NCBI RefSeq assembly: GCF_025642785.1
Contig: NZ_JANZKU010000014.1
Location: forward strand, 1-64,000
Origin: Pseudomonas sp. RIT-PI-AD
GTDB taxonomy: Bacteria; Pseudomonadota; Gammaproteobacteria; Pseudomonadales; Pseudomonadaceae
DNA length: 64,000 nucleotides
Direction: 5' to 3'
Shown piece by piece: positions 19,229-29,383 of the stretch. A program made the translations under genes and the position numbers. Below the pieces are notes generated by a model. That model was not told the DNA's origin. It made no database searches and was given only the letters and a program-made list of their open reading frames with translations. Position 1 is the stretch's first letter, and each line of letters begins with the position of its first letter.

Positions 19229-19849
19229 TCAGGCAAGCCGGACCTCGCGCAGGAATGCCCGGACCTTGTCGCCGTCCTTGATCCCCTTGCCGACCTCGAC
19301 GCCGCCGCTGACATCCACCGCGTAAGGCCGCACCTGGCGGATTGCGGTTGCGACGTTCTCCGGAGTGAGACCCCCCGCCAGGATCACCGGCTTGGACAGG
19401 CGCCCGGGAACCAGCGACCAGTCGAACGCCTGCCCGGTACCGCCCGGCACACCGGCGACGTAGGCATCGAGCAGAATGCCGGAAGCACCGCGATAGGCCT
19501 GGGCGTAGGCCTCTATATCTTCGCCCGCGCGGACCCGCAGCGCCTTGATGTACGGACGCCCGTGTCCCTCGCACTGCTCTGGACTCTCGTCGCCATGGAA
19601 CTGCAGCAGGTCGAGCGGAACCGCATCGAGAATCTCGCCCAGCGCGCAGCGGCTGGCATCGACGAAAAGTCCGACGGTGGTCACGAAGGGCGGCAGCGCC
19701 GCGATGATCGCGCGGGCCTGTGCCAGGCTCACGGCGCGCGGGCTGGCGGGATAGAACACCAAGCCGATGGCGTCCGCGCCGGCCGCGGCCGCGGCAAGCG
19801 CGTCTTCGATGCGGGTAATGCCACAGATTTTGCTGCGAACGGCGGTCAA
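19229..19849 (-). CDS. trpF: phosphoribosylanthranilate isomerase TrpF
   Basis: Third step of tryptophan synthesis: Amadori rearrangement of phosphoribosylanthranilate to CdRP. The 206-residue TIM-barrel protein has the catalytic cysteine in KICGITR (C9), the catalytic aspartate in GILLDAY, and the phosphate-binding loops AGGLTPENV and DVSGGVE. It lies between truA and accD, separate from the other trp genes, as in other Pseudomonas. Confidence 0.96.
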   Translation of the reverse strand: MTAVRSKICGITRIEDALAAAAAGADAIGLVFYPASPRAVSLAQARAIIAALPPFVTTVGLFVDASRCALGEILDAVPLDLLQFHGDESPEQCEGHGRPYIKALRVRAGEDIEAYAQAYRGASGILLDAYVAGVPGGTGQAFDWSLVPGRLSKPVILAGGLTPENVATAIRQVRPYAVDVSGGVEVGKGIKDGDKVRAFLREVRLA

Positions 19850-19932
19850 CGGACGATACCTGGCAGGAAAAGGCCGATGGTAACAGAGCGGCCGCCAGCT
19901 GCAAGCCGCCTCGCCCCGCGCCTATAGCCTTC

Positions 19933-20784
19933 TCAGTCGGGCAACCCGGACAGGAAATGTGGCCCCAGGTAGCGTCGCGGCAAGTCGAATCGTTCCGGGT
20001 ATTCGACCTGTACCAGGTACAGGCCATAGGGGTGAGCGGTTACCCCGCCGGTACGGCGGACCCGACTCTCCAGGACTTCAGCCGCCCACTCCACTGGCCT
20101 CTCGCCCGCGCCGATGGTCATCAGGACACCGGCGAAATTGCGCACCATGTGATGGAGGAAAGCATTGGCGCGGATGTCCAGGACCAGAAAACGCCCGTGC
20201 TCGATCAACCGCAGGTGGTGCACGGTCTTGATGGGGGACTTGGCCTGGCACTGGCGCGCCCGGAATGCGCTGAAGTCGTGGGTGCCGATGAAGGCTTCGG
20301 CCGCGGCGCGCATCCGCTGCGCATCCAGCGGGCGGTGATTCCAGGTGACCTCCTCGGCCATGTGCGCGGGCCGGATGGGGTCGTTGTAGATCACGTAGCG
20401 ATAGCGACGCGCCATGGCGCTGAAGCGCGCGTCGAACTCGGGCGGCATCACTTTCGCCCAGGTCACGCTGATATCCGGCGGCAGGTTCAGGTTGGCGCCC
20501 ATGATCCAGGCATGCAGGCTGCGAGGTACCCGGGTGTCGAAATGCACCACCTGCCCGCTGGCGTGTACCAGGGCGTCGGTGCGTCCCGCGCAACTGAGGG
20601 TGACCGGCGCGCCGCCGGCAACTTTGGAAAGGGCTTTTTCCAGGGATTCCTGAATCGTCGGCACCCCGGCGCGCTGGCGTTGAAACCCGCGGTAGCGGGT
20701 TCCTTTGTACTCGACGCCCAGGGCGATCCTGGAAATGCCAGCGGCAGCCTCATCGGCTGCCGCTGAAGGTACTGCTTCTGACAT
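19933..20784 (-). CDS. truA: tRNA pseudouridine(38-40) synthase TruA
   Basis: Isomerises uridines 38-40 in the anticodon arm of many tRNAs. The 283-residue protein has the catalytic aspartate in CAGRTDALVHA (D70) and the TruA-typical segment RYRYVIYN. A 15-20 residue N-terminal extension precedes the conserved part, and an internal start cannot be excluded. The gene begins three bases after the fimV stop, a typical Pseudomonas linkage. Confidence 0.95.
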   Translation of the reverse strand: MSEAVPSAAADEAAAGISRIALGVEYKGTRYRGFQRQRAGVPTIQESLEKALSKVAGGAPVTLSCAGRTDALVHASGQVVHFDTRVPRSLHAWIMGANLNLPPDISVTWAKVMPPEFDARFSAMARRYRYVIYNDPIRPAHMAEEVTWNHRPLDAQRMRAAAEAFIGTHDFSAFRARQCQAKSPIKTVHHLRLIEHGRFLVLDIRANAFLHHMVRNFAGVLMTIGAGERPVEWAAEVLESRVRRTGGVTAHPYGLYLVQVEYPERFDLPRRYLGPHFLSGLPD

Positions 20785-20787
20785 GTA

Positions 20788-23577
20788 TCAAACCAGTTTG
20801 GCGATCAACTCACGCGCTTCCTGCTGTTGGGCCTCGCTGCCTTCGGCGACCACCTCGTCGAGGATGTCGCGGGCGCCTTCGCTATCGCCCATGTCGATAT
20901 AGGCGCGGGCCAGGTCCAGCTTGGTCGCGGTCTCGTCGGTACCGGAAAGGAAGTCGAAGTCGTCCTCGCCTTCCAGCTCCGCCGCAGCGGGCACGCCAGC
21001 CGCCGGCTCGTCGAAGTCGTTCGCGTCCAGCTCGACGTTCGTACTGGCGTTCTCGAGATGGGCAGCGAAATCGTCGGCCGGGGCCTGCGGCTGCTCCTCC
21101 GGCAACGACAGATCGAAATCCGCCGGAAGCTCGAAGTCGGTGCCGGGAGTTTCAGTGGCGGCCGGTTGCTCATCGAGATCGAGCAGAAATTCGTCGGCGA
21201 CGGGCTTCGCAGTCCGGTCCGCAGGATCGAGATCCATGCTGAAGTCGGCGAGATCGTCGCTCAGGTCGAAGTCGTCCTTCCCGGCTGCCTTCTCTTCGGG
21301 AAGGTCAAGGGCGAAGTCCAGATCCTCGAGTGCCGCATTGCGCGCATCGGACTTCTGTCCGAGGTCGAGCTCGTCGTCCAGGGTGAAATCATTGCCGATG
21401 GCGCCGCTGCCCTGACGATCGCGATCCAGGTCCGCCTCCAGCTCGTCCAGGCTCAAGTCGAACGCAGCGTCCTGGGAGCCGGACAGGCTACCGCTGGAGG
21501 CGGCGTTCGGCTCGTCCAGGGTGAGGTCGTCCAGGTTGAATTCCTCCAGGTCGTCCTCGGCCATGGCTCCAGCCGCCAGGCCACCGGCCGCCGCAGCGAA
21601 CGCCATGGCCGGATAGCGGGACCGGAGCTGCTCGATCTGGGAGTGCGCCCCACCGATTTCGCGAAGCTCGTTCTCCTGGCGGGCAAACCCTTCGCGGTCG
21701 CCCAGCTCGGCATAGACTTCCATCAGCTTCAGACGAAGGTCGGCGCGCTGCGGCTCTTCGTCGATGGCGCCGTGCAACAGCTCGGCCGCCTGATTGAAAC
21801 GCCCGTAGGCGATATAGATATCGGCTTCGCCAATGGGGTCGGTGGTTTGCGCCGCGACCCGCTCGGGCACCACGGGCGCCATGGCTGCCACGGGCTCTTC
21901 GTGCAAATCGTCGAAGCCATCGTTGGCCAGGGCGAGATCGTTATCGAAAGCGGGATGATCGTCCTGGGCAGAGAGGGTGGTTTGCAGCTCGGCTTCCTTC
22001 ATCGCATTGCGGCGCGAAAGCACCATCAGGCCGACCAGCAGGAGGAGCAAGGCCGCCCCTCCCAGCAGGCCCAGCAGCAGCGGGTTGCCGAAGAGGTCGT
22101 CGAGGAAACTGGTGTTTTCGGACTCCACGGGCGCCGGGGCGGTGTCCGCCGGCGCCGGTGTATTCGGCACGGCCGGAGGCGGAGCGGGCGTGGGCTCGAC
22201 CGGAGCGGCCGCGGGCGGCACGGCAGCCGCCGGGTCCTGCTGATAGTTATAGTCGGGCGTGGCAGCGGGCTGGGCGGGATCGACCGGCGTCGCGCCAGCC
22301 GGCGGGGTGTCGGCGGCCGGCGCGGGCACCGGGACCGGGGTTACCGCGGGTTGCGGCTCTTGCGGTACCGGGGCCGCCGCGGGGACTACGGGAGCCGGCG
22401 TAGCCGCCGCTGCGTCCGGCTGGGCCTTGCCCTGTTCGGCGAGGTTGGCTTGCAACTTGGCCAATTGATCGTCTTTCAACTGGACCAGTTTCTGCAACTT
22501 GTCCAACTGGCTTTGAAGATCGGTCATCCGGCTCTTCAATTCTTCGTTTTCACGGCGTGTCGAATCCAGACTTTCCTGGGTGACCGCCAGCTTGTTGCCG
22601 AGCGCTTTGCTGTCGCCCTTCCCGCCCTTGTCGCTACCTGCGGTGGACTTGCCTTCGTCGGCACCGACGAGCTTCAAGCTGTCCTTGTTCTCGGTAGTGG
22701 CCGGTGCGGCACCCACGCCGCTGCGCTTGGTCGCGTCGACCTGACGCGCGCCGGTGGATGCGACTGCGGAACCGTTGCGCCAGGCGTTGTTCTGCGCGGC
22801 GACCTGGGCGAGCGCCTCGGCCTGGGAGCGGCTTTTGATCTGCTGGTCGTCGGGGAGGCGCAGCACCTGGCCTTTCTTCAAGCGATTGATGTTGCCGTCG
22901 ACGAAGGCGTCCGGGTTGAGGTCCTGGATGGCCAGCATGGACTGATGGACCGAACCGCCGGCCCGGGTGCGCTCGGCGATTTCCCAAAGGGTGTCGCTGG
23001 CCGTGGTGCGGTACTCGTTGCCCGCAGTGCGTGGAGCGCTGGGCGCGGTGCTCGGAGCACTGGCGCGTGGGGCGCTGGCCGGGGCTGCCGGGCGCGGCGC
23101 CTGGGTGACCGCGGGACGCGGCGAGGGCTTGGCGATGGGGAGCTGGGGAGCGGCGGCCACGGTGGTCTGCGGCGAGTAGAGCGGCGGATCGAGCAACAGG
23201 GTGTATTCGCGCAGCAGCCGTCCGTTCGGCCAAAGCACTTCCACCAGGAAGTTCAGATAGGGTTCGCGCACCGGCTTGCTGGAGGTGACGCGGATGACGC
23301 TCTTGCCGTTGGGTTTGAGCACCGGGGTGAATTTCAGGTCGTTCAAGAAGAATTGGCGATCGACGCCAGCCTTGTTGAATTCCTCCGGTGTCGCCAGGGC
23401 CGGGATGACCTCGGTGGAGCCCAGGTCCCGCACTTCGAGCAACTCGATTTCAGCATCCAGAGGCTGGTTCAGCGCAGACTTGAGGGTAACTTCCCCAAGA
23501 CCCAGCGCATGCGCCATACCGGAAGACAGCGCCGAAGCAGCCGCAATTGCCAGCACAAGTTTGCGAACCCGAACCAT
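20788..23577 (-). CDS. fimV: polar hub protein FimV
   Basis: Inner-membrane peptidoglycan-binding protein needed for type IV pilus assembly, twitching and polar organisation of cAMP signalling. The 929 residues contain a signal peptide (MVRVRKLVLAIAAASALSSG), a conserved N-terminal domain, a LysM domain (about 187-245), a coiled coil (about 320-380) and a long Pro/Ala-rich stretch. A single TM (PLLLGLLGGAALLLLLVGLM), a very acidic Asp/Leu-rich cytoplasmic region with TPR-like elements, and the terminal FimV motif ending in ELIAKLV follow. AAGGGA precedes the start. The Pro/Ala and acidic regions vary in length between species. Confidence 0.96.
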   Translation of the reverse strand: MVRVRKLVLAIAAASALSSGMAHALGLGEVTLKSALNQPLDAEIELLEVRDLGSTEVIPALATPEEFNKAGVDRQFFLNDLKFTPVLKPNGKSVIRVTSSKPVREPYLNFLVEVLWPNGRLLREYTLLLDPPLYSPQTTVAAAPQLPIAKPSPRPAVTQAPRPAAPASAPRASAPSTAPSAPRTAGNEYRTTASDTLWEIAERTRAGGSVHQSMLAIQDLNPDAFVDGNINRLKKGQVLRLPDDQQIKSRSQAEALAQVAAQNNAWRNGSAVASTGARQVDATKRSGVGAAPATTENKDSLKLVGADEGKSTAGSDKGGKGDSKALGNKLAVTQESLDSTRRENEELKSRMTDLQSQLDKLQKLVQLKDDQLAKLQANLAEQGKAQPDAAAATPAPVVPAAAPVPQEPQPAVTPVPVPAPAADTPPAGATPVDPAQPAATPDYNYQQDPAAAVPPAAAPVEPTPAPPPAVPNTPAPADTAPAPVESENTSFLDDLFGNPLLLGLLGGAALLLLLVGLMVLSRRNAMKEAELQTTLSAQDDHPAFDNDLALANDGFDDLHEEPVAAMAPVVPERVAAQTTDPIGEADIYIAYGRFNQAAELLHGAIDEEPQRADLRLKLMEVYAELGDREGFARQENELREIGGAHSQIEQLRSRYPAMAFAAAAGGLAAGAMAEDDLEEFNLDDLTLDEPNAASSGSLSGSQDAAFDLSLDELEADLDRDRQGSGAIGNDFTLDDELDLGQKSDARNAALEDLDFALDLPEEKAAGKDDFDLSDDLADFSMDLDPADRTAKPVADEFLLDLDEQPAATETPGTDFELPADFDLSLPEEQPQAPADDFAAHLENASTNVELDANDFDEPAAGVPAAAELEGEDDFDFLSGTDETATKLDLARAYIDMGDSEGARDILDEVVAEGSEAQQQEARELIAKLV

Positions 23578-23727
23578 AGCGTATCCCTTGATTTATCTTT
23601 TTTCTCGACCCCGGAAGGAGTCCAGTTATTGCTGCCCTTGCGACCTGCTCGGTCGCTCCCCGTCAGCAAACAGCCAGAGCAGTATCGTCATGCTCGAAAA
23701 AATCTTCAAATTTCCGGTAAGTATCTT

Positions 23728-24738
23728 TTACAGATAGTGTTTTATCAACAACTCTGCCGACTGCACGGCGTTCAATGCCGCGCCTTTTCGCACATTATCA
23801 GAAGCAATCCACAAATTGAGTTCGCGTGGGTCGGTAAAACCGCCGCGTAAACGACCGACATAGATCGCGTCCTGGCCGACCGCGTCGCCGACCACCGTCG
23901 GATAATCGCCCTCTTCCACCCGTTCGATGCCATCGGCGGCATCCAGGGCGGCGCGAATCGCCGGTAGATCGACCGGCGACTCCGCCAGCAGCGATACGCT
24001 CAAGCTGTCACCGAAGAACACCGGCACCTGGATGCAGGTCACCGCGATCTCCAGGTCCGGCGCGTTCAACAGGACCCGCAGTTCGTCGTGCAGGCGTCTT
24101 TCCAATTGCCCGTGGCCGGCCGGATCGGCGTCATCCACCTCGGCGAGCAGGTTGAACGCCATTTGCCGGCCGAACAGCCGGGGTTCCAGGGGGCGGACAT
24201 TGAGCAGCTCGGCGGTCTGCCGGGCCAGCTCGCTCACCCCTTCGCGGCCGCGGCTGGATACCGCGAGGCAAGCGGTCAGGGTGAGGCGGCGAATGCTCAG
24301 CGAGTCGCGCAAGGGCGCCAGCACCGCGGAGAGCAGGATGGCCGGCGCGCAGGGATTGCGCAGTCGATAAGGCGCGGCGAGGGCCGCCAGCCGTTCGCCG
24401 TTCGCTTCCGCTACCAGGGGCGAAGCGAGCGCGGCATCGAGCCCGGCAGACAGGTCGATCAGGCTGCAACCCGCTGCCCCGGCACGCTCGGCATAGGCCT
24501 GGGCGAGGGCCGGGTCCTCGGCGAAGAACACCAGCCGGACCTGGGAAAAATCGAAGGAAGCGGTATCGCGCACCCGCAGGTTCTTGCCCTTGAACGGCAC
24601 CGAATGTCCCACCGCCTCGCCTTCGGCGAGCACATGCAGGGTCCCGACGGGAAAGTCGCGCTCATCGAGCAGTTCGACCAGGAGTTCGCCGACCAGGCCG
24701 GTGGCGCCGATCACGGCAACGTCGAAAAGGGGATTCAC
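23728..24738 (-). CDS. aspartate-semialdehyde dehydrogenase paralogue (USG-1-like), probably catalytically altered
   Basis: Relative of Asd (336 residues, GTG start with GAGG about 7 bases upstream) found just downstream of the true asd, as in E. coli usg and P. aeruginosa. The Rossmann start GATGLVGELLVELL and the dimerisation fold are intact, and a cysteine remains in the catalytic position (NPCAP). In the segment that carries the catalytic His of active enzymes (GHS-type), this protein has FFGDSLSV, that is Asp for His. It is therefore unlikely to be a standard Asd. Its biological role is unknown, and fimV/truA lie downstream. Confidence 0.85.
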   Translation of the reverse strand: MNPLFDVAVIGATGLVGELLVELLDERDFPVGTLHVLAEGEAVGHSVPFKGKNLRVRDTASFDFSQVRLVFFAEDPALAQAYAERAGAAGCSLIDLSAGLDAALASPLVAEANGERLAALAAPYRLRNPCAPAILLSAVLAPLRDSLSIRRLTLTACLAVSSRGREGVSELARQTAELLNVRPLEPRLFGRQMAFNLLAEVDDADPAGHGQLERRLHDELRVLLNAPDLEIAVTCIQVPVFFGDSLSVSLLAESPVDLPAIRAALDAADGIERVEEGDYPTVVGDAVGQDAIYVGRLRGGFTDPRELNLWIASDNVRKGAALNAVQSAELLIKHYL

Positions 24739-24811
24739 GGGTCGGCCTCTGCTGCAAAAGGAGAGGCACTGTATATATGAAGGGGATGAATGACCAGCGA
24801 GCGACGCGGCA

Positions 24812-24833
24812 GCCGACCCGCGGCGGGGTCGGC
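24812..24833 (-). terminator. hairpin after asd
   Basis: Perfect 8-bp stem GCCGACCC / GGGTCGGC with a 6-base loop, 17 bases after the asd stop. No T-run follows in the asd direction, so it is at best a weak or partial terminator between asd and its paralogue. Confidence 0.35.
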
Positions 24834-24849
24834 CATGGCCGGCGGCGGG

Positions 24850-25962
24850 TCAGCGCTCCAGCAGGATGCGCAGCATGCGCCGCAGCGGCTCGGCGGCGCC
24901 CCAGAGCAATTGGTCGCCGACGGTGAAGGCGCCCAGGTACTGCGAGCCCATGTTGAGCTTGCGCAGGCGCCCAACGGGCACGCTGAGGGTGCCGGTAACC
25001 GCCGTCGGAGTCAGTTCGCGCATGCTGATCTCGCGCTGGTTGGGCACCAGCTTCACCCAGGGGTTGTGCTGGGCGATCATGCCTTCGATGTCGGCGATCG
25101 GCACGTCCTTGTTCAGCTTCAGAGTCAGCGCCTGGCTGTGGCAGCGCATGGCACCGATGCGCACGCAGATGCCGTCGACCGGGATCGGGCTCTTGAAGCG
25201 GCCGAGGATCTTGTTGGTCTCGGCCTGGGCCTTCCACTCCTCGCGGCTCTGGCCGTTGGGCAGTTCCTTGTCGATCCAGGGAATCAGGCTGCCGGCCAGG
25301 GGCACGCCGAAGTGCTCCGTCGGATAGGCTTCGCCGCGCATCGCCTCGGCGACCTTGCGGTCGATGTCGAGGATGGCGCTGGCCGGGTTGGCCAACTCGT
25401 CGGCCACCGCGCCATGGGTAGCGCCCATCTGCCGGATCAGCTCGCGCATGTTCTGCGCACCGGCGCCGGAGGCGGCCTGGTAGGTCATGGCGCTCATCCA
25501 CTCCACCAGCCCGGCCTCGAACAGGCCGCCCAGGCCCATCAGCATCAGGCTGACGGTGCAGTTGCCGCCGATGTAGTTCTTGGTGCCGGCGTCCAGTTGC
25601 TGGTCGATCACCTTGCGGTTCACCGGGTCCAGCACGATCACCGCGTCGTCCTGCATGCGCAGGCTGGAGGCGGCGTCGATCCAGTAGCCCTGCCAGCCGG
25701 CCTCGCGCAGCTTGGGGAAGACTTCGCTGGTGTAGTCGCCGCCCTGGCAGGTCAGGATCGCGTCCAGGCCCTTGAGTTCGTCGAGGTCGTAGGCATCCTT
25801 CAGCGGCGCGATCTCCTTGCCGACGTCCGGGCCTTGGCCACCGACGTTGGAGGTGGTGAAGAACACCGGCTCGATCAGGTCGAAGTCCCGCTCCTCCAGC
25901 ATTCGCTGCATGAGCACGGACCCCACCATGCCGCGCCAACCGATCAGACCTACTCGTTTCAT
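24850..25962 (-). CDS. asd: aspartate-semialdehyde dehydrogenase Asd
   Basis: NADP-dependent reduction of aspartyl phosphate to the semialdehyde, feeding lysine/DAP, threonine and methionine synthesis. The 370 residues fit the Gram-negative Asd class, with [14 protein letters not shown] at the N-terminus, the catalytic cysteine in GGNCTVSLM and the catalytic His in RCHSQAL. AAGGTG lies upstream of ATG 25962. It is downstream of leuB, with a 226-base gap containing a hairpin. Confidence 0.97.
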   Translation of the reverse strand: MKRVGLIGWRGMVGSVLMQRMLEERDFDLIEPVFFTTSNVGGQGPDVGKEIAPLKDAYDLDELKGLDAILTCQGGDYTSEVFPKLREAGWQGYWIDAASSLRMQDDAVIVLDPVNRKVIDQQLDAGTKNYIGGNCTVSLMLMGLGGLFEAGLVEWMSAMTYQAASGAGAQNMRELIRQMGATHGAVADELANPASAILDIDRKVAEAMRGEAYPTEHFGVPLAGSLIPWIDKELPNGQSREEWKAQAETNKILGRFKSPIPVDGICVRIGAMRCHSQALTLKLNKDVPIADIEGMIAQHNPWVKLVPNQREISMRELTPTAVTGTLSVPVGRLRKLNMGSQYLGAFTVGDQLLWGAAEPLRRMLRILLER

Positions 25963-26159
25963 CGCACTACACCTTCATGACTGCCACGGAAACGGCGCTG
26001 CATCGCGACGATGCTACCCGCGCTTACCCGGCGAACCCCATTGGACTGTCCCGCCCGCGCCAGCCGCCGCTCGTTTCCCTCTGGGAAAGCGCCGTGTCCG
26101 GTAGACCCGGATCGGCGGAGCGCCTGCTCGTCGCGACTGAAACCGCGTGGAAAAGCGAG

Positions 26160-26178
26160 CCGCCGGCGAACCCGGCGG
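26160..26178 (-). terminator. hairpin after leuB
   Basis: Perfect 7-bp GC-rich stem CCGCCGG / CCGGCGG with a 5-base loop, 10 bases beyond the leuB stop. Read leftward it is followed by CTCGCTTTTCC, a short T-run. Candidate intrinsic terminator of the leu genes. Confidence 0.45.
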
Positions 26179-26188
26179 ACCCGACAGA

Positions 26189-27271
26189 TTACAGATTACC
26201 CAGGGCGGCGACTACCGCGTCGCCCATCTCGGCGGTGCCTACCTTGCGGGTGCCCGCGGAGAAGATATCGCCGGTGCGCAGACCCTGGTCGAGCACGCGG
26301 CTGACCGCCCGCTCGATGGCATCGGCGGCGTCGCCGCGGTTGAAGCTGTAGCGCAGCATCATCGACACGGAGAGGATGGTCGCCAGCGGATTGGCGATGC
26401 CCTGCCCGGCGATGTCCGGCGCGGAGCCGTGGCAAGGCTCGTACATGCCCTTGTTGTGCGCATCCAGGGAGGCCGAGGGCAGCATGCCGATGGAGCCGGT
26501 GAGCATGGAGGCCTCGTCGGAGAGGATGTCGCCGAACAGGTTGTCGGTGACGATCACGTCGAACTGCTTGGGCGCGCGGACCAGTTGCATCGCGGCGTTG
26601 TCGACGTACATGTGCGACAGCGCCACGTCGGCGTAGTCCTTGGCCACTTCCTCGACCACTTCGCGCCACAGCTGGCTGGAAGCCAGCACGTTGGCCTTGT
26701 CCACCGAGCACAGCTTGCCGCCGCGGACCCGCGCCATGTCGAAGCCGACCCGAGCGATGCGGCGGATCTCGCTCTCGCTGTAGGGCAGCGTGTCGTACGC
26801 CTTGCGCTCGCCGTCGGCCTGCGTCTCGAGGCCGCGCGGGGCGCCGAAGTAGATGCCGCCGGTCAGCTCGCGGACGATGAGGATATCCAGCCCCGCCACC
26901 ACCTCGGGCCGCAACGAGGAGGCATCGGCCAGTTGCGGGTAGAGGATCGCCGGACGCAGGTTGGCGAACAGGCCCAGTTGCGAGCGGATCTTCAGCAGGC
27001 CGCGCTCCGGGCGGATGTCGCGCTCGATCTTGTCCCACTTGGGTCCGCCGACGGCGCCGAGCAGCACCGCGTCGGCCTGGCGCGCGCGCGCCAGGGTCTC
27101 GTCGGCCAGCGGCACGCCATGCTTGTCGATGGCGGCGCCACCGATGACGTCCTCGATCAGCTCGAGCCCCAGGTCGTACCTGTCGTTGGCCAGGTCCAGC
27201 ACCTTGATCGCTTCGGCCATGATTTCCGGGCCGATACCGTCGCCGGGGAGAATCAGAATCTGCTTGCTCAT
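26189..27271 (-). CDS. leuB: 3-isopropylmalate dehydrogenase LeuB
   Basis: NAD-dependent oxidative decarboxylation of 3-isopropylmalate in leucine synthesis. ATG 27271 (AGAGGA 5 bases upstream) gives 360 residues beginning [18 protein letters not shown]. The family signature [19 protein letters not shown] and the substrate-binding arginines are present. A longer open frame upstream runs antisense-like through the methyltransferase gene and is not LeuB. Confidence 0.97.
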   Translation of the reverse strand: MSKQILILPGDGIGPEIMAEAIKVLDLANDRYDLGLELIEDVIGGAAIDKHGVPLADETLARARQADAVLLGAVGGPKWDKIERDIRPERGLLKIRSQLGLFANLRPAILYPQLADASSLRPEVVAGLDILIVRELTGGIYFGAPRGLETQADGERKAYDTLPYSESEIRRIARVGFDMARVRGGKLCSVDKANVLASSQLWREVVEEVAKDYADVALSHMYVDNAAMQLVRAPKQFDVIVTDNLFGDILSDEASMLTGSIGMLPSASLDAHNKGMYEPCHGSAPDIAGQGIANPLATILSVSMMLRYSFNRGDAADAIERAVSRVLDQGLRTGDIFSAGTRKVGTAEMGDAVVAALGNL

Positions 27272-27383
27272 AACATCCTCTAAAGCTGCGGCGCGAAGCC
27301 CGGACGCGCGGCGCGAGAGGCGACCGCGGCGCTCCGGGCGCCGGCCCGGTGTGGTGATTCTTGGTCGATGCGCGGCGCGCGCC

Positions 27384-28145
27384 TCAGGCGCGATCGGCCC
27401 AAAGCACCAGGACATCGGTGCTGAAGGAGCCGTCGGCGCCGATCTGGAAATAACGCCGGACTTCCTCGCCCATCGCCGCCTGCAACGCCAGGATGGCATC
27501 GCGCAGCAGGGGCGGCGTGCGCATCCGCTCGATCCAGGAAGCGAACTCCAGGCGCAATCGCTGGACCTTGTGGCTGCCGACGTGCAAGCCGGCCTCGCCG
27601 ACCCGTTGCAGCCATTCCGCGGCGGTGTAGTCGCGCACGTGGCTGGTGTCGCGCAGCACTTCCACCGCTTGCAGGTAAGTGTCCAGCAGCGGCGTGCCAG
27701 GCGCGATGACGTCGATGAAGGCGGCGCGGCCACCCGGCTTCAACACCCGGCGCACCTCACGCAGGGCCTGGCCAAGATCGCTCCAGTGGTGCGCCGAATA
27801 GCGGCTGAACACGAAATCGAAGCTGGCGTCGGCGAACGGCAGACGCTCGGCGGCGCCCCGCTCGGTGCGCACGTTGCCCAAGCCACGCTCGCGGGCGGCG
27901 CTGGCCACCACGTCGAGCATGTTCTCGGAAAGGTCGTAGGCCACCACCTCGGCCACCGCCGGTGCCACGTGGAAAGCCACGTGCCCCGCGCCGCAGCCCA
28001 GGTCCAGCAGGCGAGCCCCGGGATGCCCGGCGACGCAGGCCTGGAGCAGGGCGAACTCCTCGCCCTGGGCATGCACCGCGCTCTTCAGATAGGCATCCGC
28101 CCGTTCGCCGAACTGCCGCTGTACCGCCTGCTGGTGCCCACTCAT
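27384..28145 (-). CDS. class I SAM-dependent methyltransferase
   Basis: Predicted methyltransferase of 253 residues with the SAM-binding motif [14 protein letters not shown] (about 46-59), the acidic ribose-binding residue in [10 protein letters not shown], and [13 protein letters not shown] as the later motif. It resembles the UbiE/BioC-like superfamily, but the substrate cannot be told. It lies inside the leucine gene cluster, between leuB and leuD. I recall the same placement in P. aeruginosa, so it may be co-expressed with leucine synthesis. Confidence 0.87.
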   Translation of the reverse strand: MSGHQQAVQRQFGERADAYLKSAVHAQGEEFALLQACVAGHPGARLLDLGCGAGHVAFHVAPAVAEVVAYDLSENMLDVVASAARERGLGNVRTERGAAERLPFADASFDFVFSRYSAHHWSDLGQALREVRRVLKPGGRAAFIDVIAPGTPLLDTYLQAVEVLRDTSHVRDYTAAEWLQRVGEAGLHVGSHKVQRLRLEFASWIERMRTPPLLRDAILALQAAMGEEVRRYFQIGADGSFSTDVLVLWADRA

Positions 28146-28176
28146 CGAACAATCCTCTGCAGGTCGCCGCCCTGGG

Positions 28177-28668
28177 CTAGCGACCGTAGGTCGGGACGCC
28201 CGGATCGCATTGATCCTTGCGCCATTTGCCGGTCAGTTCGCCGGTCTGGTTCATCGAACCGCCGCTCATCGTGTAGCGGCCGTGGTAGGCGGTCGGGCTG
28301 TCCAGCTGCATGTCGAAGGTGCCCTTGCCCTGGCTGCAGATCAGGTTGCCGGTGGCACGGTTGCCGACGCGCTTGTAGTTCTGGATCGAGCAGCCGTTCT
28401 GCCCTTTGAAATTCGCCACCGCATTGTCCAGGGACGCCTGCTCGGGCGCGATGCATTGGCCGCTGGTCATGCTCTGCCCGCCGACCGGCACCTGGATGCC
28501 CAATTGCTTCATCTGCGCCACCTGGGCGGGCGTCAGCTGGGGCATGCCGGCGATGTTCATCTTCAGGGTCAAGTCCCACTGGCCGGGGCGGATCTGGCCC
28601 GGCTCGGCGGCCAGGGCGGACAGGCTCAGCAGGGCGCAGCCACTCACTATCAGCGCGGTAAGGCGCAT
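28177..28668 (-). CDS. DUF3617 family periplasmic protein
   Basis: Small exported protein of unknown function. ATG 28668 is chosen over ATG 28674 because AGAGGA ends immediately before the latter and 6 bases before the former. A signal peptide (MRLTALIVSGCALLSLSALA, cleavage near LAAEP) precedes a domain of about 140 residues. The typical DUF3617 opening RPGQWDLTLKM follows, then paired cysteines (GQCIAP, NGCSIQ, LICSQG, DQCDP), probably disulfide-bonded. It sits between the methyltransferase and leuD, where it has no obvious link to leucine synthesis. Confidence 0.82.
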   Translation of the reverse strand: MRLTALIVSGCALLSLSALAAEPGQIRPGQWDLTLKMNIAGMPQLTPAQVAQMKQLGIQVPVGGQSMTSGQCIAPEQASLDNAVANFKGQNGCSIQNYKRVGNRATGNLICSQGKGTFDMQLDSPTAYHGRYTMSGGSMNQTGELTGKWRKDQCDPGVPTYGR

Positions 28669-28728
28669 ATGCATTCCTCTTGTCGACGATGGAAAGCCGC
28701 GCGGCCGAACCCTCGCCCTGAGGGCGGG

Positions 28729-29373
28729 TCAGCCGTCGCGGAACAACCAGGGCTGCCGCTGCCGGTGGCCGGCCTCGAACTGCCTGATCGCCTCGGCATC
28801 CTGCAGGGTCAGGCCGATGTCGTCGAGCCCGTTCAGCAGGCAGTGCTTGCGGAAGGCATCGACGTCGAAGGCATAACGCTTGCCGTCCGGCCGGATCACC
28901 GCCTGGGTGTGCAGGTCGACGGTGAGGCGATAACCCTCTTGGGCTTCGACTTCGCGAAACAGTTCGTCCACTTCGGCTTCGGCGAGGATGATCGGCAGCA
29001 GGCCGTTCTTGAAACTGTTGTTGAAGAAGATGTCGGCGTAACTCGGCGCGATCACCGCACGAAAGCCGTACTCCTCGAGCGCCCAGGGCGCGTGCTCGCG
29101 GGATGAGCCGCAGCCGAAGTTCTCCCGCGCCAGCAACACGCTGGCGCCCTGGTAGCGCGGGAAATTCAGCACGAACTCGGGGTTGATCGGGCGGCGGCTG
29201 TTGTCCTGGTTGGGCTGGCCGACGTCCAGGTAGCGCCACTCGTCGAACAGGTTGGGGCCGAAGCCGGTGCGCTTGATCGACTTGAGGAATTGCTTGGGAA
29301 TGATCTGGTCGGTGTCGACGTTGGCGCGGTCGAGCGGCGCGACCAGACCGGTGTGCTGGGTGAAGGCTCTCAT
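28729..29373 (-). CDS. leuD: 3-isopropylmalate dehydratase small subunit LeuD
   Basis: Small (swivelling-domain) subunit of isopropylmalate isomerase, partner of LeuC. The 214 residues have the characteristic [16 protein letters not shown] active-site segment and start [26 protein letters not shown]. It is 10 bases downstream of leuC, so the two subunits are translated together. Confidence 0.97.
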   Translation of the reverse strand: MRAFTQHTGLVAPLDRANVDTDQIIPKQFLKSIKRTGFGPNLFDEWRYLDVGQPNQDNSRRPINPEFVLNFPRYQGASVLLARENFGCGSSREHAPWALEEYGFRAVIAPSYADIFFNNSFKNGLLPIILAEAEVDELFREVEAQEGYRLTVDLHTQAVIRPDGKRYAFDVDAFRKHCLLNGLDDIGLTLQDAEAIRQFEAGHRQRQPWLFRDG

Positions 29374-29383
29374 GGCGTGCTCC

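Noticed and set aside
18889-19314. Leftward frame across the trpF-accD gap
   Set aside because: Overlaps the end of trpF in another frame and has shadow-like composition.
20827-23850. Very long rightward open frame opposite fimV
   Set aside because: A GC-rich antisense shadow; FimV on the minus strand has signal peptide, LysM and terminal motif.
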